DNA from: Candidatus Solincola tengchongensis
GTDB lineage: Bacteria; Actinomycetota; Geothermincolia; Geothermincolales; RBG-13-55-18
Assembly (NCBI GenBank): GCA_015711895.1
Contig: MU158579.1
Span: forward strand, 4,843 to 26,971
DNA length: 22,129 nucleotides
Reading direction: 5' to 3'
This document shows positions 1 to 6,707 of the stretch, one piece after another (position 1 is the stretch's first letter; each line of letters begins with the position of its first letter). A program made the position numbers and the translations under genes. The notes below the pieces were generated by a model. The model was given only the letters and a program-made list of their open reading frames with translations. It was not told where the DNA came from and made no database searches.

Positions 1-1619
1 AAGAGGGCGGCGAGGATGTCCACCACCTGCCGGGTGGAGAAATACCATTCGGTGAGGTTAAGGGGCCCCTTGAAGATGACCCTGGCCACGTCATGGATGT
101 CGCTGACCTCGTTCTCCGCTGTGGTGTAGGTCATTTTTCCTTCCACATCCTGGAAATCAGGGTCGGAGGCATCGCCCACCTCGTCGAAGTTCACCCAGCG
201 GTAGAGAGGCCCCTGCCTGAGGTGCAGGGCGTCCTGCCCGGCGTCATTGGCAATGAAGTAGGGCCCCATGCCCAGCATGCCCCCCACCATGTCGCCGATT
301 ATCGGGATGCCCCGGATGAGCTCCGAAGCGGGGAATTCCTTCTTCACCACCGTGCCCCCGCCCAGGAACCCCATGCTGTTCTGGATCATGCCCACCGGGG
401 CGAAGGAATCGTCGAAGACCACGCCCAGCATGGCCTCGTTGGTGTAACGGAAGTCGGTTATCTGCGGCACTCCGTCCATGAAGGTCTGGAGGTCCCTCGA
501 ATGCATGAAGCGCAGGAGCATCTGCGCCGACCCCGAGAAAGGCACCTCGCGCAGGACGGCGCATTCCTCCTCCGGGGCGTAATAAGCCATCATCCCCACC
601 GCCTCGAGCAGGGCCATGGATTCGGCGTCGATCAAGGGGAAGGGAAGGATACGGTTGGAATGAGGGTCGCTGCGCAACTGGCGCACCAGGGTGGCGTAGT
701 TGTCGGCGGTGATGTCCCTCAGCATGTCCTGGATCCCCTGGGGGAGCTGCTGGAGCACGGCGCCCACCATCTCGCTGACCGGTGTCACCGTGGTGTCCAG
801 GCCAAAGAGCCCGGCGCAATTGTTGAAGCCCGCGTCTTCCAGGGTGTCCGGGTTCCCATCCAGGTCCCAACCCGCGAACATGGAGGTCATGATACCGCCC
901 AGGGAATGACCCCCCACGAAGACCTTCTCCCGGCGCACTTCCGGTTCGGGGACCATGGTCATGATGACCTTGAAGACGTCCTCGGTGGCCAGTTTGAGGC
1001 CGAACTCGGAGAGGAAGGGGACGTCGGGGTCGCGGAGCCATCCCCGGAACGTACGTCCGTTGACCTCCTTGCCCAGGTAGTAATAGTCGATGGCCTTGCG
1101 GGCCGCCTCTTCCACGGTCATCCGGCCCGCCTCCAACTCTCCCTCCAGGTAGTTGGCCGCGGAGAGATCCTCGAGGGTGTTGGGCCTCCTCTCCACGGCC
1201 CAGACCTCCAGGTTCAGCCCCCTCTGTGCCTTGGCAATATACACCAGCTGGCGTCCGAGGTACTCGAAACCGTTGGCCCCCTCCAGGATGCCCGGGAGCA
1301 TGACCAGCATGGCGTCGGTGTTCTCGGGATCCACGAGCTTCGGGTTTCCGGCATGCAGCGTGGAGCCGTCGGCAGGCCTGAAGCGCAGGAAGTGTATGTA
1401 GTCGCATTCCGGAGGCGGCTCACCGTTGTCTCGCGGCGCGGGAGAATAGACGGTCTGCTCCTCCACAACCACGGCGGCGTCCACGTCCTCCTCGCTCCAG
1501 GCCCTCTCCGCGGGCGGATGGGGATTCTCGGGAACCGGGCCGCCCGGCTGGTAGCAACCGGCACAGATCAAAAGGGCGGCAAAAAAGAACGCGGCGATTA
1601 CATTGAGGGTTTTTCTCAT
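1..1619 (-). CDS. Lipoprotein alpha/beta hydrolase (lipase/esterase-like), 3' end outside window
   Basis: The frame is open from an ATG at 1619 to the window edge with no stop, giving about 539 residues. Residues 1-21 form a signal peptide ending in LICAGC, so Cys22 is the likely lipidation site; the Cys at -3 is unusual for a lipobox. A GHSLGG nucleophile elbow sits at residues 237-242 with Ser239, the classic catalytic serine of lipases and esterases. The preceding stretch (LVMLPGILEGANGFEYLGRQ) looks like the first strand and oxyanion loop of the fold. The catalytic Asp/His cannot be assigned safely. A GGGGGAGG ribosome site lies just upstream, with a promoter at 1697-1725. It is probably a surface-anchored hydrolase of unknown substrate. 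The hydrolase call rests on the elbow motif and signal peptide; family membership is inferred. Confidence 0.82.
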   Translation of the reverse strand, partial: MRKTLNVIAAFFFAALLICAGCYQPGGPVPENPHPPAERAWSEEDVDAAVVVEEQTVYSPAPRDNGEPPPECDYIHFLRFRPADGSTLHAGNPKLVDPENTDAMLVMLPGILEGANGFEYLGRQLVYIAKAQRGLNLEVWAVERRPNTLEDLSAANYLEGELEAGRMTVEEAARKAIDYYYLGKEVNGRTFRGWLRDPDVPFLSEFGLKLATEDVFKVIMTMVPEPEVRREKVFVGGHSLGGIMTSMFAGWDLDGNPDTLEDAGFNNCAGLFGLDTTVTPVSEMVGAVLQQLPQGIQDMLRDITADNYATLVRQLRSDPHSNRILPFPLIDAESMALLEAVGMMAYYAPEEECAVLREVPFSGSAQMLLRFMHSRDLQTFMDGVPQITDFRYTNEAMLGVVFDDSFAPVGMIQNSMGFLGGGTVVKKEFPASELIRGIPIIGDMVGGMLGMGPYFIANDAGQDALHLRQGPLYRWVNFDEVGDASDPDFQDVEGKMTYTTAENEVSDIHDVARVIFKGPLNLTEWYFSTRQVVDILAAL

Positions 1620-1696
1620 GGCCTCCCCCTTTCTCGTCCCCCAACCGGCAATCCCTGAATTCCGCGCCCTCTCTGGCTGAAGGTGAACGCGAACTC

Positions 1697-1725
1697 ATTA
1701 TAATACTTTTCTAAATTATTGTCAT
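1697..1725 (-). promoter_or_regulatory. Sigma-70-type promoter for the lipoprotein hydrolase
   Basis: Reading the minus strand, ATGACA (1725-1720) is followed after exactly 17 bases by a perfect TATAAT (1702-1697). Transcription would start near 1690, about 70 bases before the ATG at 1619. It lies in a short AT-rich island within GC-rich DNA. Confidence 0.7.
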
Positions 1726-1740
1726 CTCTGACACATGTCA
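1720..1740. promoter_or_regulatory. Three TGTCA half-sites, possible operator
   Basis: TGTCA (1720-1724), TGACA (1729-1733) and TGTCA (1736-1740) form two overlapping inverted repeats with 4- and 2-base spacers. They overlap and extend just upstream of the -35 element of the hydrolase promoter, a usual place for a dimeric regulator. No regulator gene is in the window. Confidence 0.35.
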
Positions 1741-1975
1741 AATATGTAATTATTTCAGCGACGCGAGCTCGGCGAGAGAGGCGGGATCCCCCGCAGCTAC
1801 GGCGGAAATCTCACGGCTTGAAAAAGGTCAAAGCGCGGGGTTTGCCAATCACCCGTGCGGGGTTATATCATAAACCTACAGGTCATATCAGGTTCGTGAG
1901 GAAGTTTGATCGGAGGCTCAAGCCCTGGCGGCCTGGGCCTCCTGCGTTTTAGGACGGATAGAAAGGAGACAGCCC

Positions 1976-2404
1976 ATGAAGGTCGGACCCTTCAAGACCG
2001 TGGTCCTGCGCTACGAGCTCTTCGACGAGCAGGGAGAGCTCATCGACTCCTCGCCAGAGGGTCACCCCTTCAGCTTCGTGTTCGGCGAAGGGAGCATCAT
2101 ACCCGGCCTGGAGAGGGAGCTCGAGGGCATGGAGCCCGGAGAGGCCAAGGAGATTGTGGTCCAGCCCGAGGACGCCTACGGCCCCAAGAACCCCAACCTC
2201 ATCCAGAAAGTCCCCAGGGAGATGTTCTCCGGCGGGGCGGACCTCGAGGTGGGCATGGCCTACACGGGCAGGACAGACGCGGGAAACGTGGTGAACTTCA
2301 CGGTCACCGCCATGGACGACCAGAACGTGGAGATCGACCTCAACCATCCCCTGGCGGGAAAGGTGCTCCGCTTCAAAGTGACCATCGAGGACGTCCTGGA
2401 TTAG
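1976..2404 (+). CDS. FKBP-type peptidyl-prolyl cis-trans isomerase, SlyD-like
   Basis: This 142-residue protein has the SlyD-type FKBP layout. The N-terminal FKBP half reads V.L.YELFDEQGELIDSS followed by FSFVFGEGSIIPGLERELEGM, the conserved G..(I/L)PG(L/V)E active-site segment. An insert-in-flap chaperone domain starts near residue 64 (PEDAYG...) and ends at the DLNHPLAGK.L.F motif that returns to the FKBP fold. Such proteins catalyse prolyl isomerisation and act as folding chaperones in the cytoplasm. No signal peptide is present, and the His/Cys-rich nickel-binding tail of E. coli SlyD is absent. The ATG at 1976 follows GAAAGGAGA at good spacing. A small ORF follows at 2475. Confidence 0.93.
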   Translation: MKVGPFKTVVLRYELFDEQGELIDSSPEGHPFSFVFGEGSIIPGLERELEGMEPGEAKEIVVQPEDAYGPKNPNLIQKVPREMFSGGADLEVGMAYTGRTDAGNVVNFTVTAMDDQNVEIDLNHPLAGKVLRFKVTIEDVLD

Positions 2405-2474
2405 AGGCATTCCGCGGCACGGAAAGCGGCCGGTCGGGACGGAAAACCACGGCCGATCGCCGGCGAAGGAGGAA

Positions 2475-2660
2475 ATGATGGGAGAGAGAGTCCCGGCCGG
2501 CTCCGGGGAAAGGAACCCGGCCTCGGAACGTGGGGGCGGTGAAACGCGGCACGGACGCGCCAGGGATCCCCGCCTGGAGGCCCTGATATCGGACTGGAAA
2601 AGGGGAGAAAAGGACCGCTGGAGAGGCCACGGAAAATCCACGGGCAGACGGAAGCGCTGA
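2475..2660 (+). CDS. Small basic hypothetical protein
   Basis: This is a 61-codon frame, very rich in Arg, Gly and Glu, with a C-terminal stretch ALISDWKRGEKDRW and a basic tail. I recognise no family. In favour of a real gene is a very strong AAGGAGG ribosome site at 2466-2472 directly before two consecutive ATGs (2475 and 2478). The second ATG has the better spacing. It is 70 bases downstream of the FKBP gene and just before the terminator at 2673. Composition is low-complexity and GC-driven, so a chance frame remains possible. Confidence 0.35.
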   Translation: MMGERVPAGSGERNPASERGGGETRHGRARDPRLEALISDWKRGEKDRWRGHGKSTGRRKR

Positions 2661-2661
2661 C

Positions 2662-2716
2662 CGCCTCCACGCGATAGGTCCCGTCCTATCCCCTTTTAAG
2701 AGGCCGTGTGGAGGCG
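2662..2716. terminator. Nested hairpin, bidirectional terminator candidate
   Basis: The inner stem GATAGG (2673-2678) pairs with CCTATC (2685-2690) and is followed by CCCCTTTT, a rho-independent terminator for the FKBP unit. A 9-bp outer inverted repeat encloses it: CGCCTCCAC at 2662-2670 with GTGGAGGCG at 2708-2716. It sits between convergent transcription units and could also stop minus-strand transcripts. Confidence 0.6.
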
Positions 2717-2990
2717 CCATGGTTCCCCGTCGTGCTTCTCTCGAAGACCCTCTCAACCGCCTAATCCGCAAGGCCCGGCGATGCGCAGGTATTGGACATG
2801 CCGTGGGTGTACACCCTCGCTGAGGCCCACCGGGAAGCTTGCTTCCCTTTCGGTTGAGCCTAAAGCGTGCGCCTCCTGCCGAACATCCTTACGGGGCCGG
2901 GACTCACGGCCCTCCAAAGCGGTGTTGTAGGGTGCCTTACCGGTGGGCGCAAGATGCGGGGGCCGAGCGGATTCTTGCCCCATCCCCGCT
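2717..2990. other. Hairpin-rich non-coding stretch, possible structured RNA
   Basis: No credible gene lies here. The stretch holds many inverted repeats: CTCAACCG (2752-2759) with CGGTTGAG (2851-2858); inside them the palindrome GGGTGTACACCC (2805-2816) and GGGAAGC/GCTTCCC (2832-2838, 2841-2847). TGCGCC (2868-2873) pairs with GGCGCA (2946-2951) and encloses GGGCCG/CGGCCC (2894-2899, 2907-2912). This nested arrangement is more than expected by eye for spacer DNA. I could not match it to tmRNA, RNase P, SRP, 6S or a riboswitch. The strand is unknown. It might instead be a long 3' UTR of the glycosyltransferase or a decayed element. Confidence 0.4.
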
Positions 2991-4259
2991 TCAACAAGGC
3001 GTCTCCTGTTCCCCCAGCCCCAGCAGAGGGAGCAGCTTGCTCTTCCCGATGGCTTTCCAGTGATATTCACGGAAGACGTGCTTGAAATGCTGGAAGGTAG
3101 CGTGCGAGGAGAGGAATTCGTGAATGCGTCCGGCAACGGCCCTGGGGTCTTCCTCCAGGTCCACCACGATGGCGTTGCTCGTGGAGCCCAGGACCTCCCG
3201 CAGGGTAGGTATGTTGGAACATACGATGGGCATGCGCAAAAGCCCTGCCTCCAGGACGGGTAGCCCGAAGCCCTCGGCATAGCTGGTGAGCATAAGGACA
3301 TCGGCAAGGGAGTAGATGTCCCGGGTGGCCTTCCAGTCGGCCACTGTGGGGGTCCCGTCGGCCATGCGGTATTCGCCCAGGAAGAGCACGTGCTCGCCCA
3401 TCCCCAACTCCTCCACTAAACCCTTGAGCCGCTTGAAGTAGTCGCCGGCCTCCTGGTTGTGGGGGTCCACGTAACCGGTGATGATGAGCAGGAGGTCCGG
3501 ATAATAATATCGGAGGGCCTGGCAGATGCGGACGGTCATTTCCAGGTTCTTCCTGGGAGTGATGCGCACCGGCGATATGACGTTGAGATCCCTCTCGTAG
3601 AGAGAAAACTCATCGATTAGCGCCGCAGCCTGGGGGGCGAGGGAGAGGAAATGGGAGAGGTCCACGCCGTTCCTCACCACCTCTATCTCCTCCTCGGGCA
3701 AGCCCAGGAGGCGGGAGAACTGCTCGCGCCGGTGCTCGGTTATGGTCACATACCTGGCGCCGGGGACGGGCTCGGTCATCAAGGTATAGGGATACTCTTC
3801 ATGGGGCACGCGGTAAGCGGGGTCGAAATACGGCGAGTCGTGGCACCAGACGACGGACCTCAAAGAGCCCTCCTCCATCAAGGCGCGTAGGGCGGCGGTG
3901 GCCACCAGGTTGAAGGGCATGGTCAGCATGTTGTGGACGATGAGGGCCTGGATCCCTGCCAGGAGCTCCCTGATCTTGCCCGAAAGCCGCTCCGTGGCGC
4001 GCCGGAACTCATGCCCGGACAGGTTGCGGAACGCCGGGTAGTTGGAGGAAAGTTCCGGGAGGAGAACCGTCTCCACCCCTGGAGCAATCTCCCCGCCAAC
4101 GCCGACGATCACCCTCACGCGCATTCCACATTCTGCCAGGAAGACGGCCTGGTTGCGGAGGATGGTCTCCACGCCTCCCACCACAGGAGGAGCGCTGTAG
4201 TGAACTATGGCCACACCGGGACGATCATCGCCGCCCTCGAACCTCTCTCTCGAACCCAT
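2991..4259 (-). CDS. GT4-family (GT-B fold) glycosyltransferase
   Basis: This 422-residue protein has the two-domain GT-B layout. The N-terminal domain carries a GGVE glycine loop at residues 28-31, typical of GT4 enzymes. In the C-terminal domain, VRITPRKNLEM supplies the basic donor-phosphate-binding residues and EGFGLPVLE (Glu329 to Glu337) is the E-x7-E motif that binds the nucleotide sugar. The family transfers sugars from nucleotide donors to glycans or lipids on the cytoplasmic face of the membrane. No signal peptide or clear membrane segment is seen. Donor and acceptor cannot be named. The gene stands alone between a structured non-coding region and a divergent zinc-ribbon gene. It lacks a proper ribosome site; see the leaderless promoter at 4266-4271. 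A later GTG at residue 16 is an alternative start. Confidence 0.87.
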   Translation of the reverse strand: MGSRERFEGGDDRPGVAIVHYSAPPVVGGVETILRNQAVFLAECGMRVRVIVGVGGEIAPGVETVLLPELSSNYPAFRNLSGHEFRRATERLSGKIRELLAGIQALIVHNMLTMPFNLVATAALRALMEEGSLRSVVWCHDSPYFDPAYRVPHEEYPYTLMTEPVPGARYVTITEHRREQFSRLLGLPEEEIEVVRNGVDLSHFLSLAPQAAALIDEFSLYERDLNVISPVRITPRKNLEMTVRICQALRYYYPDLLLIITGYVDPHNQEAGDYFKRLKGLVEELGMGEHVLFLGEYRMADGTPTVADWKATRDIYSLADVLMLTSYAEGFGLPVLEAGLLRMPIVCSNIPTLREVLGSTSNAIVVDLEEDPRAVAGRIHEFLSSHATFQHFKHVFREYHWKAIGKSKLLPLLGLGEQETPC

Positions 4260-4265
4260 GCCTCA

Positions 4266-4271
4266 ATTATA
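4266..4271 (-). promoter_or_regulatory. TATAAT -10 box for a leaderless mRNA
   Basis: On the minus strand a perfect TATAAT ends only six bases before the ATG at 4259. That places the expected transcription start at or next to the start codon. No usable Shine-Dalgarno fits in between, so the glycosyltransferase mRNA is probably leaderless, as is common in Actinobacteria. A clear -35 box is not visible. Confidence 0.5.
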
Positions 4272-4468
4272 TAGTCGGGTCGTCCGTGCGTACCCCACTC
4301 CCTCGCGAACTATGAGCCGTGTGCATCGGGTAAACAGGCACTGCGGACCGTCCTGGCAGGCGGCTCTGACGGACACCTCGAGCACCCGCTATCCGCGGCT
4401 CGTCGCGGCCCAAAGTGGTTCTCGCCCCGGCGAACGGCGAACTGGGCTACATGCCGTTGCGCGCCGGA

Positions 4469-4498
4469 TTCACCGGAGCTTCGGGGATGGGATAAAAT
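4469..4498 (+). promoter_or_regulatory. Candidate promoter for the zinc-ribbon gene
   Basis: TTCACC (4469-4474), 18 bases, TAAAAT (4493-4498). The expected start near 4505 would leave a leader of about 85 bases before the ATG at 4592. Confidence 0.45.
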
Positions 4499-4591
4499 GT
4501 AAGAGTTCCGTCGGTTCGCCAGGAAAACGGCACCGCCGCATTCGCCAAGCCTCGCTCGAGTCGCCCGGCAAGGTGAAAGGGGGCAGGAAGG

Positions 4592-5692
4592 ATGTTCTGC
4601 GGAAACTGCGGTAAGGAGATCAAGCAAGGAGCGAAATTTTGCGTCTATTGCGGGACGCCGGTGCCAGCGGCTTTCCCTCCCGGTGTGGGTTGGGGGACAC
4701 CTCCTCCTGCCGGCCGTGTCGCTCCCCCCTCACCTCCGGGACCCGGATCCGCTGCCTCGGCCCATGGCTACGGACCGGCACGACCCCCGGCGCCGCCCAC
4801 CCCCCAACAGAACAAGTCGGCGCTCATATGGTTGCTGGTCATCGTGGGAATGGCCGGCATCACCATCATCGTGCTCATAGTGCTCTTCCTCATCGCCAGT
4901 GAGGGGACGAAAAAAGGCAGGGGGCTCGAGGGCACGGCCGCTGGGGGGTCATCGGAAGAGGACGCCAGGGAGGCGGAGGCCACGGTCAGATCCTTCTCCC
5001 AGGCCCTGGCGGCGGGCGACGTCGACGCTCTCATCGAGGCCGTGGAACCGGATTACGTTGCCGCCGTGGAGAATGCCCTGGGGAGGGACTCCCGGGAGAT
5101 GCTTTCGGAGTATTACCATCACGTGCTGTTCTGGAACCTGGAGCTGGAAGTCGGCGAGTTGGACGTCGAGGTCTCGGGGGACCGGGCCACGGTTACCGTG
5201 GTCGAGGGCGCTTTGAGCTATGCCAACGACGGGGAAACCATCGGAGTGGACGCCTCGGAGGGTGGCACGGAGCCCCTGCGGCTGGTCAAGCGAGGAGGCA
5301 AATGGTACATAACGTCGGAGACCCTTGCCCGCTTAGGGCTGTCCATCGAGGACCTCATCGCTTACTTCGGCGGTGCCGATTCCACCGGAGGCCAGGCCGA
5401 GAACGGAGAGGGCCTCGCCGACAGTGAAGGGGATTGGCCGCTCGACATGGAGGTTTCCCTCCCCGTCGATTCGGAGGAAGAAGCCGTCGCCCTGGTGCTG
5501 CAGGACCCCGTGGTACTCGACTTCTACCTCACCGCGCCCAACGCCCAGATCGAGGTCACTGACGAGGGCTCCTTCTATCTCGTTCACGTCTTCGAGGTGG
5601 TGATGCACTCCACCACGGAGGGACATAACGCCACCTGCGGCTGGTATTCCGTGGACAAGCAAACGGGCGTGGTGGATAACTACATCCTCTGA
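4592..5692 (+). CDS. Zinc-ribbon, single-TM membrane protein with extracytoplasmic domain
   Basis: This 366-residue protein begins with a zinc ribbon (Cys3, Cys6, Cys17, Cys20 in CGNCG...CVYCG). A Pro/Gly-rich linker covers about residues 22-75 and one membrane helix about 77-102. The remainder faces outside. Residues from about 125 (EATVRSFSQALAAGDVDALIEAVEPDYV) resemble NTF2-like/DUF4878-type domains, with an acidic linker near 260-285. The C-terminal 80 residues end in GWYSVDKQTGVVDNYIL, recalling PepSY-like folds. Domain names beyond the zinc ribbon are inference. Such architectures are common in Actinobacteria and Firmicutes and are mostly uncharacterised, possibly envelope sensors. The ATG follows GGCAGGAAGG, and a candidate promoter lies upstream. 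Confidence 0.85.
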   Translation: MFCGNCGKEIKQGAKFCVYCGTPVPAAFPPGVGWGTPPPAGRVAPPSPPGPGSAASAHGYGPARPPAPPTPQQNKSALIWLLVIVGMAGITIIVLIVLFLIASEGTKKGRGLEGTAAGGSSEEDAREAEATVRSFSQALAAGDVDALIEAVEPDYVAAVENALGRDSREMLSEYYHHVLFWNLELEVGELDVEVSGDRATVTVVEGALSYANDGETIGVDASEGGTEPLRLVKRGGKWYITSETLARLGLSIEDLIAYFGGADSTGGQAENGEGLADSEGDWPLDMEVSLPVDSEEEAVALVLQDPVVLDFYLTAPNAQIEVTDEGSFYLVHVFEVVMHSTTEGHNATCGWYSVDKQTGVVDNYIL

Positions 5693-6010
5693 CACCCCGC
5701 CTCCAGGTTGCCGATGGTCTTGGGGTCGTTCTTCTCCGCCAATCGGCCGAGAACCCTTCACGCCTATTCTGAGCGCTTGCCCTCTCCGGCAACTCTGCCT
5801 CCTCCCCCGCTCACCCCACCCACCAGAGGGCGCGGCGGCCGCAAACAGGAAGGGGCCGGCCTGATGGGGGTTTCCGGGGTTGTCGGAACTTGTGACTCTC
5901 CGGGGGGCCGTTTCACCCGCCAACGCGTATAAGGTCGACCTGAGAGTCACCCCTGGCTGGGCGCCGGAGCCCCATAATCCAGCCGGAAAAACCCCATATT
6001 TCAGTCCCAT
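5693..6010. other. Intergenic region with a long inverted repeat
   Basis: This lies between the zinc-ribbon gene and the tRNA-Arg terminator. No credible gene is present. The notable element is a 9-bp inverted repeat, GTGACTCTC (5892-5900) and GAGAGTCAC (5942-5950), separated by 41 bases. I see no T-tract typical of a terminator after the upstream gene. Confidence 0.5.
5892..5950. repeat. 9-bp inverted repeat, 41-base loop
   Basis: GTGACTCTC at 5892-5900 is the exact reverse complement of GAGAGTCAC at 5942-5950. The loop contains a GC-rich run and CGCGTATAAGG. Its role is unknown. Confidence 0.55.
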
Positions 6011-6044
6011 AAAACAAATCGGGCCCGAGTACGCCACTCGGACC
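6011..6044 (-). terminator. Rho-independent terminator after tRNA-Arg
   Basis: On the minus strand GGTCCGAGT pairs with ACTCGGGCC (one G-U pair, 5-base loop), followed by a T-rich ATTTGTTTT. It starts 10 bases past the CCA end of tRNA-Arg. Confidence 0.75.
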
Positions 6045-6054
6045 CCTTGCTGCC

Positions 6055-6131
6055 TGGCACGCCCGGAGGGAGTCGAACCCCCAACCTTCTGATCCGTAGT
6101 CCGTCGCTCTATCCAGTTGAGCTACGGGCGC
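6055..6131 (-). tRNA. tRNA-Arg (anticodon ACG)
   Basis: A 77-base cloverleaf with encoded CCA. The 7-bp acceptor stem closes with a G1-U72 wobble; the D stem is GCTC/GAGC; the T arm has TTCGACT; the anticodon loop is CTACGGA, giving ACG. A34 would be read as inosine after TadA editing, decoding CGN codons. The anticodon stem is odd: strands ACGGA and TCAGA give only three Watson-Crick pairs, with A27-A43 and G29-A41 mismatches. Promoter and terminator flank it, so it is probably expressed. Confidence 0.93.
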
Positions 6132-6169
6132 ACATCTCGCGCCTCCCGCCTGGGTGAAGCGCATTTATT

Positions 6170-6198
6170 ATTTTAACTTCTTGGCGCCCCCAAGCCAA
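6170..6198 (-). promoter_or_regulatory. Promoter for tRNA-Arg
   Basis: On the minus strand TTGGCT (6198-6193), 17 bases, TAAAAT (6175-6170), with a predicted start about 30 bases before the tRNA. Confidence 0.55.
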
Positions 6199-6237
6199 GA
6201 CATCATGGAGAGCACCCCTTTATTTCTGTTGATCCGC

Positions 6238-6271
6238 TTGCCCTATCGGGACGATAGGGCGGTTTCTCGAC
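6238..6271. repeat. Hairpin-linked dispersed repeat, copy 1
   Basis: TTGCC, then a perfect stem CCCTATC (6241-6247) / GATAGGG (6253-6259), then CGGTTTCTCGAC. The pieces TTGCC, GATAGGGCG and TTTCTCGAC recur in the same order at 8631-8661. The rest of 6200-6411 shows no gene. Confidence 0.5.
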
Positions 6272-6411
6272 CTTTTTCAGCCCGAAAAGCTTCCGCGGAA
6301 ACGGTTCAGCATCAAGAGGAGTCCGGCGCTTTTTCCGCGCCCCCCTCCGCATATGCCCCACCGGCAACCTTCGGGAGGTTTATGGATAATGAAACCCGAC
6401 AGCCGCAAAGC

Positions 6412-6696
6412 TCAAAGACCCAGCTCGCTTTCGGCGAGCTGGGAATCGGAGAAGTCCTCCGGACTCACGGAGTCCATGGCCCGGTCGAGGTCCTTGAGCA
6501 GGGAATCCACATCCGAGCGGTCGGCAACCCCAACCTGTATCCCGCCTTCACTCGAAGGCGCCGGACCCTGACCGCTCTCCTCCTTTCCGCAGGAGGTGGT
6601 CGTGAGTGAAGAACCCAAAAGGATGACAGCCGCCAGGACCAGCCCCGCAGACCTGCTGAGCCTTCCTTCTCTCACCCTCGCACCCCCTTTGCTCAT
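6412..6696 (-). CDS. Small lipoprotein, function unknown
   Basis: The 94-residue product has a basic N-terminus, a hydrophobic segment (LVLAAVILLGSSL) and then TTTSC, which suggests a lipoprotein signal with Cys36; the lipobox is weak. The mature part is short, acidic and Ser/Asp-rich (LLKDLDRAMDSV...), with no recognised domain. It starts 11 bases after the stop of the secreted coiled-coil gene, so the two are probably co-transcribed. A GTG at 6675 behind AAAGGGGG and GAGG may be the true start. I do not recognise a family. Confidence 0.7.
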   Translation of the reverse strand: MSKGGARVREGRLSRSAGLVLAAVILLGSSLTTTSCGKEESGQGPAPSSEGGIQVGVADRSDVDSLLKDLDRAMDSVSPEDFSDSQLAESELGL

Positions 6697-6707
6697 CGCC
6701 CCGACGG

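Larger units (their letters stand above)
1620..1975. other. Divergent intergenic region
   Basis: This region separates the divergent hydrolase and FKBP genes. It holds the minus-strand promoter and TGTCA half-sites. Around 1840-1880 there is a weak plus-strand candidate (TTGCCA, 18 bases, TATCAT) for the FKBP gene. A 77-codon frame at 1719-1952 has Arg/Pro-rich composition and no ribosome site, so I do not call it a gene. Confidence 0.6.
4260..4591. other. Divergent intergenic region
   Basis: It holds the leaderless -10 box for the glycosyltransferase at one end and a candidate plus-strand promoter at 4469-4498 at the other. The middle (about 4280-4465) is GC-rich. I see no gene or clear repeat in it. 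Confidence 0.5.

Noticed and set aside
93..1658. 521-codon plus-strand open frame
   Set aside because: It is the antisense shadow of the lipoprotein hydrolase, which has a signal peptide, GHSLGG motif, ribosome site and promoter on the minus strand.
1719..1952. 77-codon plus-strand frame
   Set aside because: Starts within the minus-strand promoter, has no ribosome site and a biased basic composition.
2717..2990. Group II intron, tmRNA or RNase P RNA
   Set aside because: I could not find domain V, the tmRNA tRNA-like ends or the conserved RNase P core, so no named family is claimed.
5913..6164. Minus-strand frame containing VAQLDRATDYGSEGWGF
   Set aside because: This is the well-known false translation of a tRNA-Arg gene.
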